DNA of 64,000 nucleotides, taken from positions 62,337-126,336 of the forward strand of contig NZ_SZXJ01000044.1 of the NCBI RefSeq assembly GCF_005281345.1. Reading direction: 5' to 3'. Shown here piece by piece: positions 25,391-35,452 of this stretch. The stretch comes from Citrobacter sp. wls619 (GTDB lineage Bacteria; Pseudomonadota; Gammaproteobacteria; Enterobacterales; Enterobacteriaceae). The notes below the pieces were generated by a model. It searched no databases, was not told the origin of the DNA, and was given only the letters and a program-made list of their open reading frames with translations. Within the stretch, counting starts at the first letter, position 1. Every line of letters starts with the position of its first letter. Made by a program: the position numbers and the translations under genes.

Positions 25391-27136
25391 TTATTTTTTT
25401 GCCAGTTCCTGGTTCAGCGTCCAGAGTTCCCGGCGTTCTTCGCTGCTTAAACCGTGTGTGCGCTCACGAGCTATCAACTCTTCCTGGCGCAGTTCAAGCA
25501 TCGAATCAAACATATGGTTGAGTGAGTCGGTGAAGGTTTTTTCTGCGATATCTTTATCTGCTATATCGTCCCACATCGACAGTTTTTCAAGGGTCGCAGC
25601 ATCATTTGTACCGCGATAGTGCTCTAAAAGTTGTCCGGTGGTCAGACCTGGCTGAGACAGACAAGTGTTGACCAGTTCTCTGAATAAGCCAAGTCCAGGC
25701 AGCTTATTTTGATCCAGTGCGCCTAACGGCGGAACCAGCGGGGCCAAATCCGGGTTTTGCACCAGTAACCCTATAAGTATACGCATGGTCGTACGTTTTA
25801 GCTGTGGAACAGGGCGGGAAGCCCCATTTTCTGCCAGTTTTGGCATTAAACGTTCAAGCTGGCTATCATCCAGGATGCCGAGCTTGTTCCCTAACTCCTG
25901 TCGCAGATAAATGCGCAACGTTTCGCCTGGTACCTGAGTAATCAGCGGCAATGCCAGCGTGCTGAGCTGTGCGCGTCCGTCCGGGGTACTCAAATCGACC
26001 TGCGGCAACAGGCTGTTAAATAAAAACGCGGAGAGCGGCAGCGCCTGCTCCATCCGGGCTTCAAAGGCCTCTTTCCCTTCTTTACGCACCAGCGTATCGG
26101 GGTCTTCACCGTCAGGTAAAAACATAAAACGTAGCTGGCGACCGTCTGTCATATAAGGCAGTGCGGTTTCCAGCGCACGCCATGCTGCGTCGCGCCCGGC
26201 GCGGTCGCCGTCGTAGCAGCAGATGACGTTGTTCGTTGCACGGAACAACAGCTGAATGTGATCGGCGGTGGTTGACGTCCCAAGGGATGCCACGGCGTAG
26301 TTAATGCCGTACTGTGCCAGGGCGACCACATCCATATAGCCTTCGACCACTAACAGACGCTGCGGATCGGCGTTATCCTGTTGGGCTTCATAAAGGCCAT
26401 ACAGCTGGCGGCCTTTATGGAAAATATCGGTTTCCGGGGAGTTCAGATATTTCGGCAGGGCATCGCCCAGCACGCGTCCACCAAAACCAATGACCCGACC
26501 ACGTTTGTCGCGAATGGGGAACATCACCCGTTCGCGGAAGCGATCGTAACTGCGTCCCTGATCGTTGGTGACCAACATCCCCGCGTCGATCAGCGATTTG
26601 CGATTCTCGGGATTGCCGCCAAACCGTTTCAGGACGTTGTCCCAACCGGGGGGCGCAAAACCAATGGCAAAACGGGTGATCACGTCGCTACTTAATCCTC
26701 GCTTTTCCAGGTACTGGCGCGCAGGGGTAGCGGCGGGTTGCATCAAAGACTGTTGATAAAAAGTGTTCAGGCCGTCCATCAATTGATAAAGACTTTGCCG
26801 TTGATGGCGCTCTATCTGACTGGGGCCACTGCCTGCTTCATAGGGCACTTCTAAGTTGTGCATTGCGGCCAGTTCTTCGACGGTTTCCACGAACTCGAGC
26901 TTGTCGTAGTTCATGAGAAAGTCGACGGCGTTACCGTGTGCACCGCACCCAAAGCAGTGATAAAACTGTTTTTCACCGTTTACGGTGAAAGAGGGGGTTT
27001 TTTCGTTATGGAACGGACAGCACGCGTGATAATTTTTGCCCTGCTTTTTCAGCTTTACCCGCGCGTCGATGAGATCGACGATGTCGGTTCTTGCCAGCAG
27101 GTCATTGATAAAAACGCGAGGAATTCGTCCAGCCAT
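25391..27136 (-). CDS. dnaG: DNA primase
   Basis: 581 residues, the E. coli length. N-terminal zinc ribbon (CCPFHNEKTPSF and YHCFGCGAHGNAVDF, residues about 40-65), the RNA polymerase domain with TOPRIM motifs VVEGYMDVVALAQYG (near 265) and CYDGDRAGRDAAW, and a C-terminal helicase-binding domain ending LNQELAKK. It makes RNA primers at the replication fork with DnaB. Middle gene of the rpsU-dnaG-rpoD operon; an ERIC and an attenuating hairpin separate it from rpsU, consistent with its low expression in relatives. Confidence 0.98.
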   Translation of the reverse strand: MAGRIPRVFINDLLARTDIVDLIDARVKLKKQGKNYHACCPFHNEKTPSFTVNGEKQFYHCFGCGAHGNAVDFLMNYDKLEFVETVEELAAMHNLEVPYEAGSGPSQIERHQRQSLYQLMDGLNTFYQQSLMQPAATPARQYLEKRGLSSDVITRFAIGFAPPGWDNVLKRFGGNPENRKSLIDAGMLVTNDQGRSYDRFRERVMFPIRDKRGRVIGFGGRVLGDALPKYLNSPETDIFHKGRQLYGLYEAQQDNADPQRLLVVEGYMDVVALAQYGINYAVASLGTSTTADHIQLLFRATNNVICCYDGDRAGRDAAWRALETALPYMTDGRQLRFMFLPDGEDPDTLVRKEGKEAFEARMEQALPLSAFLFNSLLPQVDLSTPDGRAQLSTLALPLITQVPGETLRIYLRQELGNKLGILDDSQLERLMPKLAENGASRPVPQLKRTTMRILIGLLVQNPDLAPLVPPLGALDQNKLPGLGLFRELVNTCLSQPGLTTGQLLEHYRGTNDAATLEKLSMWDDIADKDIAEKTFTDSLNHMFDSMLELRQEELIARERTHGLSSEERRELWTLNQELAKK

Positions 27137-27159
27137 AAGCCCCTGTTTTTTGATGACTC

Positions 27160-27287
27160 ATATACACAAAATCATTCAGGATGCATCAAGGCGGCAAGGA
27201 AGCGAATCCTCAGGAGCGTACAGCAGTACGTGACTGGGGTGAGCGACTGCAGCCAACACTGAGGCAGCTTGAATGATGACGTGTATA
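27160..27287. repeat. ERIC (intergenic repeat unit)
   Basis: A 128-bp element whose core AGCGAATCCTCAGGAGCGTA and GTGACTGGGGTGAGCG match the ERIC consensus used for ERIC-PCR. Imperfect terminal inverted repeats begin TATACAC and continue with ATCATTCA. It sits between rpsU and dnaG and would be part of their transcript. Confidence 0.88.
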
Positions 27288-27348
27288 AACGAAAATAAGC
27301 CGCGCATTCCTTCCGGAAGCACGGCCTTACAACTACAACTCAGTCTGA

Positions 27349-27370
27349 ATTGAGAGCGTTGGCTCTCAAT
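27349..27370 (-). terminator. attenuator-like hairpin after rpsU
   Basis: ATTGAGAGC-CAAC-GCTCTCAAT, a perfect nine-base stem just after the rpsU stop, without a clear T-run. In E. coli a partial terminator at this place lowers dnaG expression relative to rpsU. Confidence 0.65.
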
Positions 27371-27373
27371 GGA

Positions 27374-27628
<255 letters not shown>

Positions 27629-27766
27629 TCAACGCCAGCTTATTTCAAAATGGTGCGGAATTTTACTGCAATTGCTGCTGCTTTGTAAAGCACCGACGCG
27701 ATTTTGAAAGGGACTTTTATAAGGACAAGGAGTATACACGAGCGAAACTCCTGGGGCGAACAAAGT

Positions 27767-27795
27767 TTTACATCAACCCGCATTGGTCCTACACT
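27767..27795 (+). promoter_or_regulatory. sigma-70 promoter of tsaD
   Basis: TTTACA at 27767-27772 and TACACT at 27790-27795 with a 17-bp spacer, 31 bp ahead of the tsaD start. Good match in both boxes and spacing. Confidence 0.65.
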
Positions 27796-27825
27796 GCGCG
27801 GTAATAAAGCGAGGTAAAACAAGTC

Positions 27826-28839
27826 ATGCGTGTACTGGGTATTGAAACATCCTGCGATGAAACCGGCATCGCCATTTACGACGATGAAAAAGGTCTTTTA
27901 GCCAACCAATTGTATAGTCAGGTGAAATTACACGCTGACTACGGCGGCGTAGTGCCAGAACTGGCCTCGCGCGATCACGTACGTAAAACCGTACCGTTGA
28001 TCCAGGCCGCGCTGAAAGAAGCGGGACTGACGGCCAAAGAGATTGATGCGGTGGCGTATACCGCAGGTCCTGGTCTGGTTGGCGCGCTGCTGGTTGGCGC
28101 AACCGTAGGACGTTCGCTGGCGTTCGCCTGGGGCGTACCGGCAATTCCTGTGCACCACATGGAAGGGCATCTGCTGGCGCCGATGCTGGAAGAGAATCCC
28201 CCTGCGTTCCCGTTCGTCGCGCTGCTGGTTTCCGGCGGTCATACGCAGCTGATTAGCGTCACCGGAATTGGCCAGTATGAACTGCTGGGCGAATCGATTG
28301 ATGATGCCGCTGGCGAAGCATTCGATAAAACGGCCAAGCTGCTGGGGCTGGATTATCCTGGCGGTCCAATGCTGTCAAAACTGGCTTCGCAAGGCGTTGA
28401 AAAGCGTTTTGTCTTCCCGCGCCCGATGACCGACCGTCCAGGGCTGGATTTCAGCTTCTCCGGTCTGAAAACCTTCGCCGCAAATACCATTCGTAATAAC
28501 GAAAATGACGATCAGACCCGCGCAGACATCGCCCGAGCCTTTGAAGATGCGGTCGTCGATACGCTGATGATCAAGTGCAAGCGCGCACTGGATCAAACCG
28601 GTTTTAAACGTCTGGTGATGGCGGGAGGCGTCAGTGCGAACCGTACGCTGCGTGCAAAACTGGCCGAGATGATGCAAAAACGTCGTGGTGAAGTGTTCTA
28701 TGCGCGTCCGGAATTTTGCACCGACAACGGGGCAATGATCGCCTATGCCGGCATGGTGCGTTTTAAAGCGGGCGCGACGGCCGATCTTGGCGTGACGGTA
28801 CGTCCACGCTGGCCGCTGGCGGAATTACCGGCGGCATAA
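27826..28839 (+). CDS. tsaD: tRNA N6-threonylcarbamoyladenosine transferase subunit TsaD
   Basis: 337 residues, as in E. coli (formerly ygjD/gcp). ASKHA-fold with [10 protein letters not shown] at the N-terminus, metal-binding histidines in [11 protein letters not shown] (H-x3-H near 111-115), the SGGHTQL loop and [10 protein letters not shown] at the C-terminus. With TsaB and TsaE it transfers the threonylcarbamoyl group made by TsaC to A37 of ANN-reading tRNAs; essential in E. coli. Divergent from rpsU. Confidence 0.98.
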   Translation: MRVLGIETSCDETGIAIYDDEKGLLANQLYSQVKLHADYGGVVPELASRDHVRKTVPLIQAALKEAGLTAKEIDAVAYTAGPGLVGALLVGATVGRSLAFAWGVPAIPVHHMEGHLLAPMLEENPPAFPFVALLVSGGHTQLISVTGIGQYELLGESIDDAAGEAFDKTAKLLGLDYPGGPMLSKLASQGVEKRFVFPRPMTDRPGLDFSFSGLKTFAANTIRNNENDDQTRADIARAFEDAVVDTLMIKCKRALDQTGFKRLVMAGGVSANRTLRAKLAEMMQKRRGEVFYARPEFCTDNGAMIAYAGMVRFKAGATADLGVTVRPRWPLAELPAA

Positions 28840-28849
28840 GCTCATAATA

Positions 28850-28885
28850 TCGTAGGCCCGGGAAGCGCAGCGCCACCGGGCAATA
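28850..28885. repeat. REP unit between tsaD and ureG
   Basis: GTAGGCCCGGGAAGCGCAGCGCCACCGGGCAAT forms a palindromic unit between the convergent tsaD and ureG. Confidence 0.7.
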
Positions 28886-28887
28886 CG

Positions 28888-29505
28888 CTACATCCGCAGC
28901 ATTCCCTTCTCTTCCAGGAACGCGATAATTGTTTCCAGACCCTCTCCGGATTTTAAATTACTAAACGTCCATGGCCGCTCGCCGCGCATGCGCAAGGTAT
29001 CGCGCTCCATCACCTCCAGCGAGGCACCGACGTAGGGCGCCAGATCGGTTTTGTTGATCACCAGAAAATCAGACTTTGTGATCCCCGGACCACCTTTGCG
29101 CGGGATCTTTTCTCCCTCGGCAACGTCGATCACGTAGATCGTCAGATCGGCCAGTTCCGGACTAAAGGTAGCGCTCAGGTTATCGCCGCCGCTTTCCACA
29201 AAAATCAAATCCAGATTACCGAATTTGTCGCTCAGTGCTTCTACTGCCGCCAGGTTCATTGACGCATCTTCACGGATTGCGGTATGTGGACAGCCGCCGG
29301 TTTCCACGCCGACGATCCTGTCTGGCTCCAGTGCGCCAGCCTCGGTGAGAATGCGCTGATCTTCTTTGGTGTAGATATCGTTGGTCACCACCGCCAACTG
29401 ATAGCTGCTGCGCATGGCTTTGCATAGTGCCTCCAGTAGCGCGGTTTTTCCGGAACCCACCGGGCCGCCTACGCCCACGCGCAGGGGATGTTTGTGTGTA
29501 TTCAT
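28888..29505 (-). CDS. ureG: urease accessory GTPase UreG
   Basis: 205 residues of the SIMIBI GTPase class: P-loop [32 protein letters not shown], the nickel-binding Cys-Pro-His motif in [29 protein letters not shown] and the guanine-specifying NKTDLA. It supplies GTP-dependent nickel delivery to urease with UreE, UreF and UreD. Last gene of ureDABCEFG, nine bases after ureF. Confidence 0.97.
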   Translation of the reverse strand: MNTHKHPLRVGVGGPVGSGKTALLEALCKAMRSSYQLAVVTNDIYTKEDQRILTEAGALEPDRIVGVETGGCPHTAIREDASMNLAAVEALSDKFGNLDLIFVESGGDNLSATFSPELADLTIYVIDVAEGEKIPRKGGPGITKSDFLVINKTDLAPYVGASLEVMERDTLRMRGERPWTFSNLKSGEGLETIIAFLEEKGMLRM

Positions 29506-29514
29506 GTTTTCTCC

Positions 29515-30186
29515 TTAGGAGCGGAATAGTCGGGAATATTGCGTTTCGTGGCGGGCAGAGGCGATGGCGGCCAGTGGCGTTGCGGAGCCGAGACCAATGT
29601 CTGGGCAAGCCAGCGCCTGTGCCAGACCCTGCGCATAGCGATCGCAAAGCGAGATAATCAAGCGCTGCGCCGCCTGCTGACCAAAGGGGACCAGTTTGAC
29701 GCCGGCCATCACCGCGCTTTCAATCCAGCTGTAGCCGAAGCTTAACGCCAGCTCTGTCAGCGGGATTTTCCAGCGTACGCCCAGCCAGGCCATGCCGCAG
29801 AGCTGGCTTTCACTAAAGAGCGCGCGCCATTGCGGGGAACAATCGGGCTCCCAGTCGGTGATCAGGCGCGTAAAAGCGGCGCCCCGGCTGCGTTCTTCAT
29901 CCCGCAATTCACGGGTTTCCCGGCAGGCCAATAACCAGGCCGTCCAGCGATGTGCCGCCGTAAGATCGTCCTGCTCGCAGGCACGATAAAGTCTCGCCAG
30001 TAGCGGCAGGTCGACGGTAAAAAAGTTCTGTTCCATCTGCTGGATTTGCCAGCCAGAGAAGTCATCGACGCTTGTCACCCAGCCGATCTCGACCGCCCAC
30101 TCCAGGCCCTGGGACCAGGTAAACGCTCCGACCGGTAAACTGCTGCTGGCAAGCTGCATCAGGCGCAGCTGTTGGGTGTTATGCAT
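29515..30186 (-). CDS. ureF: urease accessory protein UreF
   Basis: 223 residues, all-helical UreF family, with [20 protein letters not shown] at the N-terminus, [28 protein letters not shown] and [12 protein letters not shown] at the C-terminus that matches the UreG-contacting end. It links UreD on the apo-urease to UreG during metallocentre assembly. Its ATG overlaps the last base of ureE. Confidence 0.96.
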   Translation of the reverse strand: MHNTQQLRLMQLASSSLPVGAFTWSQGLEWAVEIGWVTSVDDFSGWQIQQMEQNFFTVDLPLLARLYRACEQDDLTAAHRWTAWLLACRETRELRDEERSRGAAFTRLITDWEPDCSPQWRALFSESQLCGMAWLGVRWKIPLTELALSFGYSWIESAVMAGVKLVPFGQQAAQRLIISLCDRYAQGLAQALACPDIGLGSATPLAAIASARHETQYSRLFRS

Positions 30187-30644
30187 CAGTGCGCATGACC
30201 GTGATGATGGCCGTGTGACTCGCTGGCATAAGCGCCTGCCTCTGGTTCAAACGGCAACTGGGCGAACGTGACCTCGAGGTTGAACTGGCGCAGCATATCG
30301 TCCAGCACATGATCGTGGTGGTAGCGCAATTCAGCGGGCAGGATTTGCAGAGGAACGTGGCGGTTGCCGAGGTGATAACAGGCTTTAGCGAGCAGGAAAG
30401 GATCGGCGCAGCGCACAACAGAAACCGACTCCGGCGCGGCGATGACTTCGATGACTTCGCTGCCTTCGTCGTTGGTCAGCAGATCGCCGCCGCGCAACAG
30501 TAAGCCTCGCGGCAGCATCAGCCCGGCTTCGCGGCCATCGTTCAACGCGACTCTGGCGCGACTTTTTACCCGAATATCAATGGGCAGCGTGACGCTTGCA
30601 GTGACAGGATGGGCGTGGTTAAGGCGTTGGGTCAGGTAGATCAT
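30186..30644 (-). CDS. ureE: urease accessory nickel chaperone UreE
   Basis: 152 residues from the ATG at 30644 (MIYLTQRLN), five bases after AAGGAG; GTG 30650 and ATG 30647 lie closer to that site. The N-terminal peptide-binding domain is followed by the metal-binding domain ([13 protein letters not shown], then [11 protein letters not shown]) and a His-rich tail [10 protein letters not shown]. It binds nickel and hands it to UreG. One-base overlap with ureF downstream. Confidence 0.96.
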   Translation of the reverse strand: MIYLTQRLNHAHPVTASVTLPIDIRVKSRARVALNDGREAGLMLPRGLLLRGGDLLTNDEGSEVIEVIAAPESVSVVRCADPFLLAKACYHLGNRHVPLQILPAELRYHHDHVLDDMLRQFNLEVTFAQLPFEPEAGAYASESHGHHHGHAH

Positions 30645-30653
30645 CATCACTCC

Positions 30654-32357
30654 TTAAAACAGGAAATAGCGTTGCGCCATCGGCAACACGTCTGCCGGTT
30701 CGCTGGTGATAAGTTCACCATCAATACGCACCTCGTAGGTTTGGGCATCGACGGTGATATTGGGCTGTAGGCTGTTGTGGATCATGTCGGCTTTTTTCAC
30801 CGTCCGGCACCCCTTAACGACAGCGATGGCGCTTTGCAGATTGAGCTGTAGCGGGAGGTTTAGCGCATCAGCAGCCTGAGAGATAAATGTCAGACGACTG
30901 TGATGTCGCGCTGCGCCGAGCGCGCCAAACATCATGCGGTAATACACCGGCTGCGGAGTCGGGATCGAGGCGTTGATATCGCCCATTGGTGCGCAGGCAA
31001 TCATCCCGCCCTTAACGATTGTTGCCGGTTTTACACCAAAGAATGCCGGTGACCACAGCACCAGGTCAGCCAGTTTGCCAGGCTCAATGGAACCGACTTC
31101 GTGGGCGATACCGTGGGTCAGCGCCGGGTTGATGGTGTATTTGGCGATATAGCGTTTAACGCGTTGGTTATCGTTATCGCCGGTTTCTTCCGCCAGCGGA
31201 CCGCGCTGGACCTTCATGCGGTGCGCCACTTGCCAGGTACGCAGGATCACTTCGCCCACACGCCCCATGGCTTGAGAATCAGATGAGGTCAGGGAAAATG
31301 CGCCAATATCGTGCAGCACATCTTCGGCGGCGATCGTTTCCCGACGAATACGCGATTCGGCAAAAGCCACGTCCTCGGCGATATCCGGGTCGAGGTGGTG
31401 GCAGACCATTAACATATCGAGGTGCTCGTCGATGGTGTTGACGGTGTAAGGCAGCGTTGGGTTGGTAGAAGAGGGCAGGATATTCGCGTGTGCGCAGGCG
31501 GTGATGATGTCCGGCGCATGGCCGCCACCCGCCCCTTCGGTGTGAAAGGTATGAATCGTGCGATCGCCAATTGCCGCCAGCGTGTCTTCGACGAAGCCAG
31601 ACTCATTCAACGTGTCGCTGTGCAGCGCGACCTGAATGTCCATTTCATCGGCGACGGTCAGTGCGCAGTCGATAGCCGCCGGGGTGGCACCCCAGTCTTC
31701 GTGGATCTTCAGGCCAATTGCCCCCGCGCTGATTTGCTCGCGCAGGGCGTCAGGATTTGAGCCGTTGCCTTTGCCCAGCAAACCGATGTTAACCGGCAGC
31801 GCATCAGCCGCCTGGAGCATACGGGCGATATACCATGGACCTGGCGTACAGGTGGTGGCATGGGTTCCTGCTGCCGGTCCCGTGCCGCCGCCGATCATTG
31901 TCGTCACGCCGGATACCAGTGCTTCTTGCGCCTGCTGCGGGCAGATCCAGTGAATATGGGTGTCCACACCGCCGGCGGTGACGATCTTACCTTCTCCGGC
32001 GATCGCTTCCGTGCCAACGCCGACAGGGATCGTGACGTCAGGTTGAATATCCGGGTTACCGGCTTTGCCAATGGCGAAGATCCTGCCGTTCTTGATGCCA
32101 ATATCCGCTTTAACGATCCCCCAGTGATCGACGATCAGCGCGTTGGTTATCACCAGATCCACACACGCTTGCGCGCGCATTTGACCCTGACCCATACCGT
32201 CGCGGATCACTTTTCCGCCGCCGAATTTGACCTCTTCGCCGTAGGTGGTGAAGTCTTTTTCTACTTCGATCCACAGTTCCGTATCTGCCAGCCGTACTTT
32301 ATCGCCGGTGGTCGGGCCAAACATATCAACGTAAGCCTGCCGGGACAGTTCACTCAT
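30654..32357 (-). CDS. ureC: urease alpha subunit (catalytic)
   Basis: 567 residues, identical in length to Klebsiella UreC. All catalytic residues are present at the expected positions: His134 and His136 (VDTHIHW), the carbamylated Lys217 and His219 (GLKIHED), His246 (VALHSDT), His272, the flap Cys319-His320 (MVCHH) and Asp360. It hydrolyses urea to ammonia and carbamate with a dinickel centre. The start [14 protein letters not shown] at 32357 overlaps the ureB end by eight bases; the longer frame is ureB shadow. Confidence 0.98.
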   Translation of the reverse strand: MSELSRQAYVDMFGPTTGDKVRLADTELWIEVEKDFTTYGEEVKFGGGKVIRDGMGQGQMRAQACVDLVITNALIVDHWGIVKADIGIKNGRIFAIGKAGNPDIQPDVTIPVGVGTEAIAGEGKIVTAGGVDTHIHWICPQQAQEALVSGVTTMIGGGTGPAAGTHATTCTPGPWYIARMLQAADALPVNIGLLGKGNGSNPDALREQISAGAIGLKIHEDWGATPAAIDCALTVADEMDIQVALHSDTLNESGFVEDTLAAIGDRTIHTFHTEGAGGGHAPDIITACAHANILPSSTNPTLPYTVNTIDEHLDMLMVCHHLDPDIAEDVAFAESRIRRETIAAEDVLHDIGAFSLTSSDSQAMGRVGEVILRTWQVAHRMKVQRGPLAEETGDNDNQRVKRYIAKYTINPALTHGIAHEVGSIEPGKLADLVLWSPAFFGVKPATIVKGGMIACAPMGDINASIPTPQPVYYRMMFGALGAARHHSRLTFISQAADALNLPLQLNLQSAIAVVKGCRTVKKADMIHNSLQPNITVDAQTYEVRIDGELITSEPADVLPMAQRYFLF

Positions 32358-32670
32358 TGTCTGCCTCCAGTGCACCCATGACTTCACCGCGAAAACCCAC
32401 GATCCGCTGTGCACCGGCCACACGCACCAGTTCGACTTCCCGCTTTTGTCCGGGTTCGAAACGTACTGCGGTACCCGCAGCAATATTCAGGCGAAAACCG
32501 CGTGCGGACTGACGGTCAAAATGTAGCGCCGGATTGGCTTCGTAAAAGTGATAGTGCGATCCCACCTGGATGGGGCGGTCGCCATGATTTTCCACCACGA
32601 TCGTGCGGGTTGTCCGGCCCGAATTGATCGCGATAGTTCCCGTTGAGATCTGATATTCACCAGGGATCAT
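32350..32670 (-). CDS. ureB: urease beta subunit
   Basis: 106 residues: [65 protein letters not shown]. Structural subunit of the (UreABC)3 enzyme and of the accessory contact surface. Nine bases after ureA. Confidence 0.98.
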   Translation of the reverse strand: MIPGEYQISTGTIAINSGRTTRTIVVENHGDRPIQVGSHYHFYEANPALHFDRQSARGFRLNIAAGTAVRFEPGQKREVELVRVAGAQRIVGFRGEVMGALEADNE

Positions 32671-32679
32671 TGCTGCTCC

Positions 32680-32982
32680 TTAAACGATCGGGGTATGGAC
32701 GGTGACCAGCTTAGAACCGTCCGGAAACGTGGCTTCTACCTGAATATCCGGGATCATCTCCGGAACGCCTTCCATCACTTGATCGCGGGTGAGAACGTGG
32801 CGGCCGTCTTCCATCAGTGAGGCAACAGTTTTGCCATCGCGCGCACCTTCCATAATAAAAGCGCTAATCAGCGCCACTGATTCCGGGTAGTTCAGCTTTA
32901 GCCCGCGGGCCAGGCGACGCTCTGCCACCAACGCAGCGGTAAACAGCAACAGCTTGTCTTTTTCTCGGGGGGTCAGTTCCAT
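32680..32982 (-). CDS. ureA: urease gamma subunit
   Basis: 100 residues from the ATG at 32982 ([18 protein letters not shown]), with [23 protein letters not shown] and [16 protein letters not shown]. Separate ureA and ureB, as in Klebsiella, not the fused form. Ten bases after ureD. Confidence 0.98.
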   Translation of the reverse strand: MELTPREKDKLLLFTAALVAERRLARGLKLNYPESVALISAFIMEGARDGKTVASLMEDGRHVLTRDQVMEGVPEMIPDIQVEATFPDGSKLVTVHTPIV

Positions 32983-32992
32983 AAGGGTTCTC

Positions 32993-33817
32993 TTAGGTTT
33001 GCCAGATTCGCGGGAGTACGGGAGATTTCTGCGTAAGCAGTGGGCGTACAAATTGCCAGATATCGCGCATCACGCGCTGAACGACCAGGTTGTCATCTGC
33101 CAGAAAACGTAGCGTAAGCAATGCGTCGTTAAGCGTGGCTCCGGCGTAATTTCCCAGTGGAGTGAGCCGTTCACGTACTCCTTCCAGCATATTTTCGTTC
33201 GCCGGGTAGCACAGCAGTGTGCCAACCCAGGGATGCCGGGCAATGCTGCTCAAGTCTCCACCCTGCAACTTCAGGCGTTCTATCAGGAGCGGTTGTCCGT
33301 CCCGCCATACTTCCAGACGGTTCTGCAGCGTGCCGTGACTGAACGTTTCCTGCAGTACCGGTCGTCCGAGACACAAGAGATCCCAGGCAAACAGATGACT
33401 TTCATGTGTCAGGTGAAAGACTGACTGGAGAGTGGCATTGGCGCCGGGAAAGAGGATCGTGTCCTGCGGTAGCCACTCCAGCGTGGCGTGTGGGGCGAGG
33501 GTAAAATGCTGGCGTAGCTGCGCCTGCGGCCCAGGGCTACGATAGAACTTGCTCGCACCGGGCATGGTTATTAAGGCATGGCTGTGTTCGTTGAGTGAAA
33601 CGGAAATATGCAACTCGTCACCGCCGACAATGCCGCCGGGAGGATGCAGTAAATAGAGATGACAGACGTCGTTTTCCGGGTAAAACGGGCGCTGGACCGT
33701 TAACGGGCCGTGATGACGCGACGAGGCAAGCACCGTTTTGTGTGTGGTGCGGGTAAACTGCAGATCCAGTTCGGCCTGCCAGCCCCGTGTATGTGTCTCG
33801 TGCGCAACGGTATCCAG
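32993..33817 (-). CDS. ureD: urease accessory protein UreD, start codon uncertain (possible CTG)
   Basis: The UreD family match runs through [13 protein letters not shown]-type [59 protein letters not shown] and [14 protein letters not shown]. The conserved N-terminus ([13 protein letters not shown]) is also in frame, upstream of the first GTG at 33733, but no ATG, GTG or TTG precedes it before the in-frame stop. A CTG at 33815-33817 with AAGGGA six bases upstream would give 274 residues, the normal UreD length. An ATG at 33837 is one base out of frame. UreD scaffolds metallocentre assembly on UreABC. Confidence 0.8.
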   Translation of the reverse strand: MDTVAHETHTRGWQAELDLQFTRTTHKTVLASSRHHGPLTVQRPFYPENDVCHLYLLHPPGGIVGGDELHISVSLNEHSHALITMPGASKFYRSPGPQAQLRQHFTLAPHATLEWLPQDTILFPGANATLQSVFHLTHESHLFAWDLLCLGRPVLQETFSHGTLQNRLEVWRDGQPLLIERLKLQGGDLSSIARHPWVGTLLCYPANENMLEGVRERLTPLGNYAGATLNDALLTLRFLADDNLVVQRVMRDIWQFVRPLLTQKSPVLPRIWQT

Positions 33818-33847
33818 AGCGTTTCCCTTATCGGCATGAGGGTATTT

Positions 33848-33865
33848 GCATACAAAAAAGTATGC
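33848..33865. promoter_or_regulatory. palindrome GCATAC-N6-GTATGC upstream of the urease operon
   Basis: Perfect six-base arms around AAAAAA, 31 bp before the presumed ureD start. It resembles an operator for a dimeric regulator; no urease regulator gene (ureR, nac) is nearby. Could also be a chance hairpin in the leader. Confidence 0.4.
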
Positions 33866-33903
33866 CTCAGCGCAGTGGGAAAAGGGTCATATGAGAAGCT
33901 TAT

Positions 33904-33932
33904 GGAAAAAGGGGCGACAATACGCCGCCCCA
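33904..33932 (-). terminator. terminator after ttdT
   Basis: GGGGCG-GCGTATTGT-CGCCCC followed by TTTTT on the reverse strand, just after the ttdT stop and ahead of the urease operon, so the two operons are separate. Confidence 0.85.
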
Positions 33933-33939
33933 ATGGGGT

Positions 33940-35403
33940 TTACAGTAAAACGAGGGGCATCCAGACCAGGCCGGTTATTACCAGCAGCACGAGGAAGATC
34001 AGGCCGAAAATGGCACCTAATCGCCAGTAATCTACCGTCGGTAAATAGCCGCTACCGTAGTAGATAGGGCTTGGGCCGGTTGCATAGGGGGTCAGAATGC
34101 TGCCCAAACCAATCGCCGCACCCACCATCAGGCAGAAGACGGGTAGTGGGATAGCGGGCATCGCCAGCGCGGCGGCAATCATCATCGGCGCCAGTGCCGA
34201 GGTATAGGCCGTGGCGCTGGCAAAGAAGTAGCGCAGCAGATAAAACACCACGATCAGTGCCACCATCACCATCATCGGCGAATAGCCGCTCAGCCCGTTT
34301 GCCAGCAGCTTGCCAAACCAGGTAATAAAACCGGTGTTATTGAGCCCGGTGGCGAGCGTTATCAGCGAGGCCAGCCAGAAAAAGACGTTCCACGCGGCTT
34401 TATTACTGACGATGTCATCCCAACTGATGATGCGCAGCACCAGCATCAGTGCTACCACGCTGTAACCGACCATCGCGGCATCGATATAGTCACCGCCGAA
34501 GATCCACAGCACCAGCGCGCCAACCATCAGCACCAGCATCTTTTTCTCACGTGCGCACAGCGGCCCCATTGCTTTTAGCTCGGTGTCTGCCCAGCGCGGT
34601 ACCTGGTCGCCGGATTTTAGCACCGGCGGGTACAACACGTACGCCAGCCAGGGCACGATCAACACCAGCAAAATGCTCAGCGGCAGCATCCCTAAGAACC
34701 AGTCGCCCCAGCTTAGCGCCGTGTGAGATGCGCCTTTCATCAGACCGATTAGCAGCAGGTTTGGTGCCATCGCCGTTAAGAAAATAGCGCTGGTAACGCA
34801 ATCAGCGACAATCCCCATCCACATAATGTAAGAGCCGATAGAGCGGGCGCTGGGATCATTGGGCTGTGAGTTATACAGCGGCGGCAGGTTGCGGATAATC
34901 GGGTAGATTATTCCGGCCCCGCGCGCGGAGTTGGAAGGTGTGACAGGAGCAAGGATCAGTTCAGAGAACATCACCGCGTAGCCGAGAAACAACGTACGGT
35001 GCCCCATCTTTTTCACCAGCATCAGCGCAATACGTCGACCAAGTCCGGTTTTCTCATAGCCGGTGCCAAACATAAAAGCAGCGAAAATCAGCCAGATAAC
35101 CGAGTTAGAAAAACCCGATACCGCCCATGACAGCGATTTGGCGGTAAATTTAAAACCGTCCTGCGCGAGTTGCTCCGGGCTGAACAGGATCCACGGCGAC
35201 AGTACCGCGATAATCGAAATACCTATCATCGCGACTACTGCACCCGGTACAGGTTCCAGAATGAGCCCGACAATCACACCGGTAAAGACGGCAAAATAGA
35301 GCCAGGTGTGGCTCTCAAGACCGGTGGGAACGGGCAGAACAGCAATAATGGCGATAACCACCAGCGGAGCCAGGTATCGCCACCAACCAGCTAAAGGTGC
35401 CAT
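33940..35403 (-). CDS. ttdT: L-tartrate/succinate antiporter
   Basis: 487 residues, the E. coli TtdT length; a divalent anion:Na+ symporter (DASS) family membrane protein with about 12-14 hydrophobic segments. Family motifs are SNSARGAGIIYPIIRNL and MVGAAIGLGSILTPYATGPSPIYYGSGY near the C-terminus. It imports tartrate in exchange for succinate for anaerobic tartrate use. Third gene of ttdA-ttdB-ttdT, 49 bp after ttdB. Confidence 0.96.
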   Translation of the reverse strand: MAPLAGWWRYLAPLVVIAIIAVLPVPTGLESHTWLYFAVFTGVIVGLILEPVPGAVVAMIGISIIAVLSPWILFSPEQLAQDGFKFTAKSLSWAVSGFSNSVIWLIFAAFMFGTGYEKTGLGRRIALMLVKKMGHRTLFLGYAVMFSELILAPVTPSNSARGAGIIYPIIRNLPPLYNSQPNDPSARSIGSYIMWMGIVADCVTSAIFLTAMAPNLLLIGLMKGASHTALSWGDWFLGMLPLSILLVLIVPWLAYVLYPPVLKSGDQVPRWADTELKAMGPLCAREKKMLVLMVGALVLWIFGGDYIDAAMVGYSVVALMLVLRIISWDDIVSNKAAWNVFFWLASLITLATGLNNTGFITWFGKLLANGLSGYSPMMVMVALIVVFYLLRYFFASATAYTSALAPMMIAAALAMPAIPLPVFCLMVGAAIGLGSILTPYATGPSPIYYGSGYLPTVDYWRLGAIFGLIFLVLLVITGLVWMPLVLL

Positions 35404-35452
35404 TGTTGTATCCCTGCGAAAGGGGGAGGAGCGCAGCGCCCCTCCGGAAGGG

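Noticed and set aside
33710-34030. 106-codon forward open frame across the ureD 5' end and the ttdT terminator
   Set aside because: It crosses a strong terminator and covers the conserved UreD N-terminus on the other strand; no protein features.
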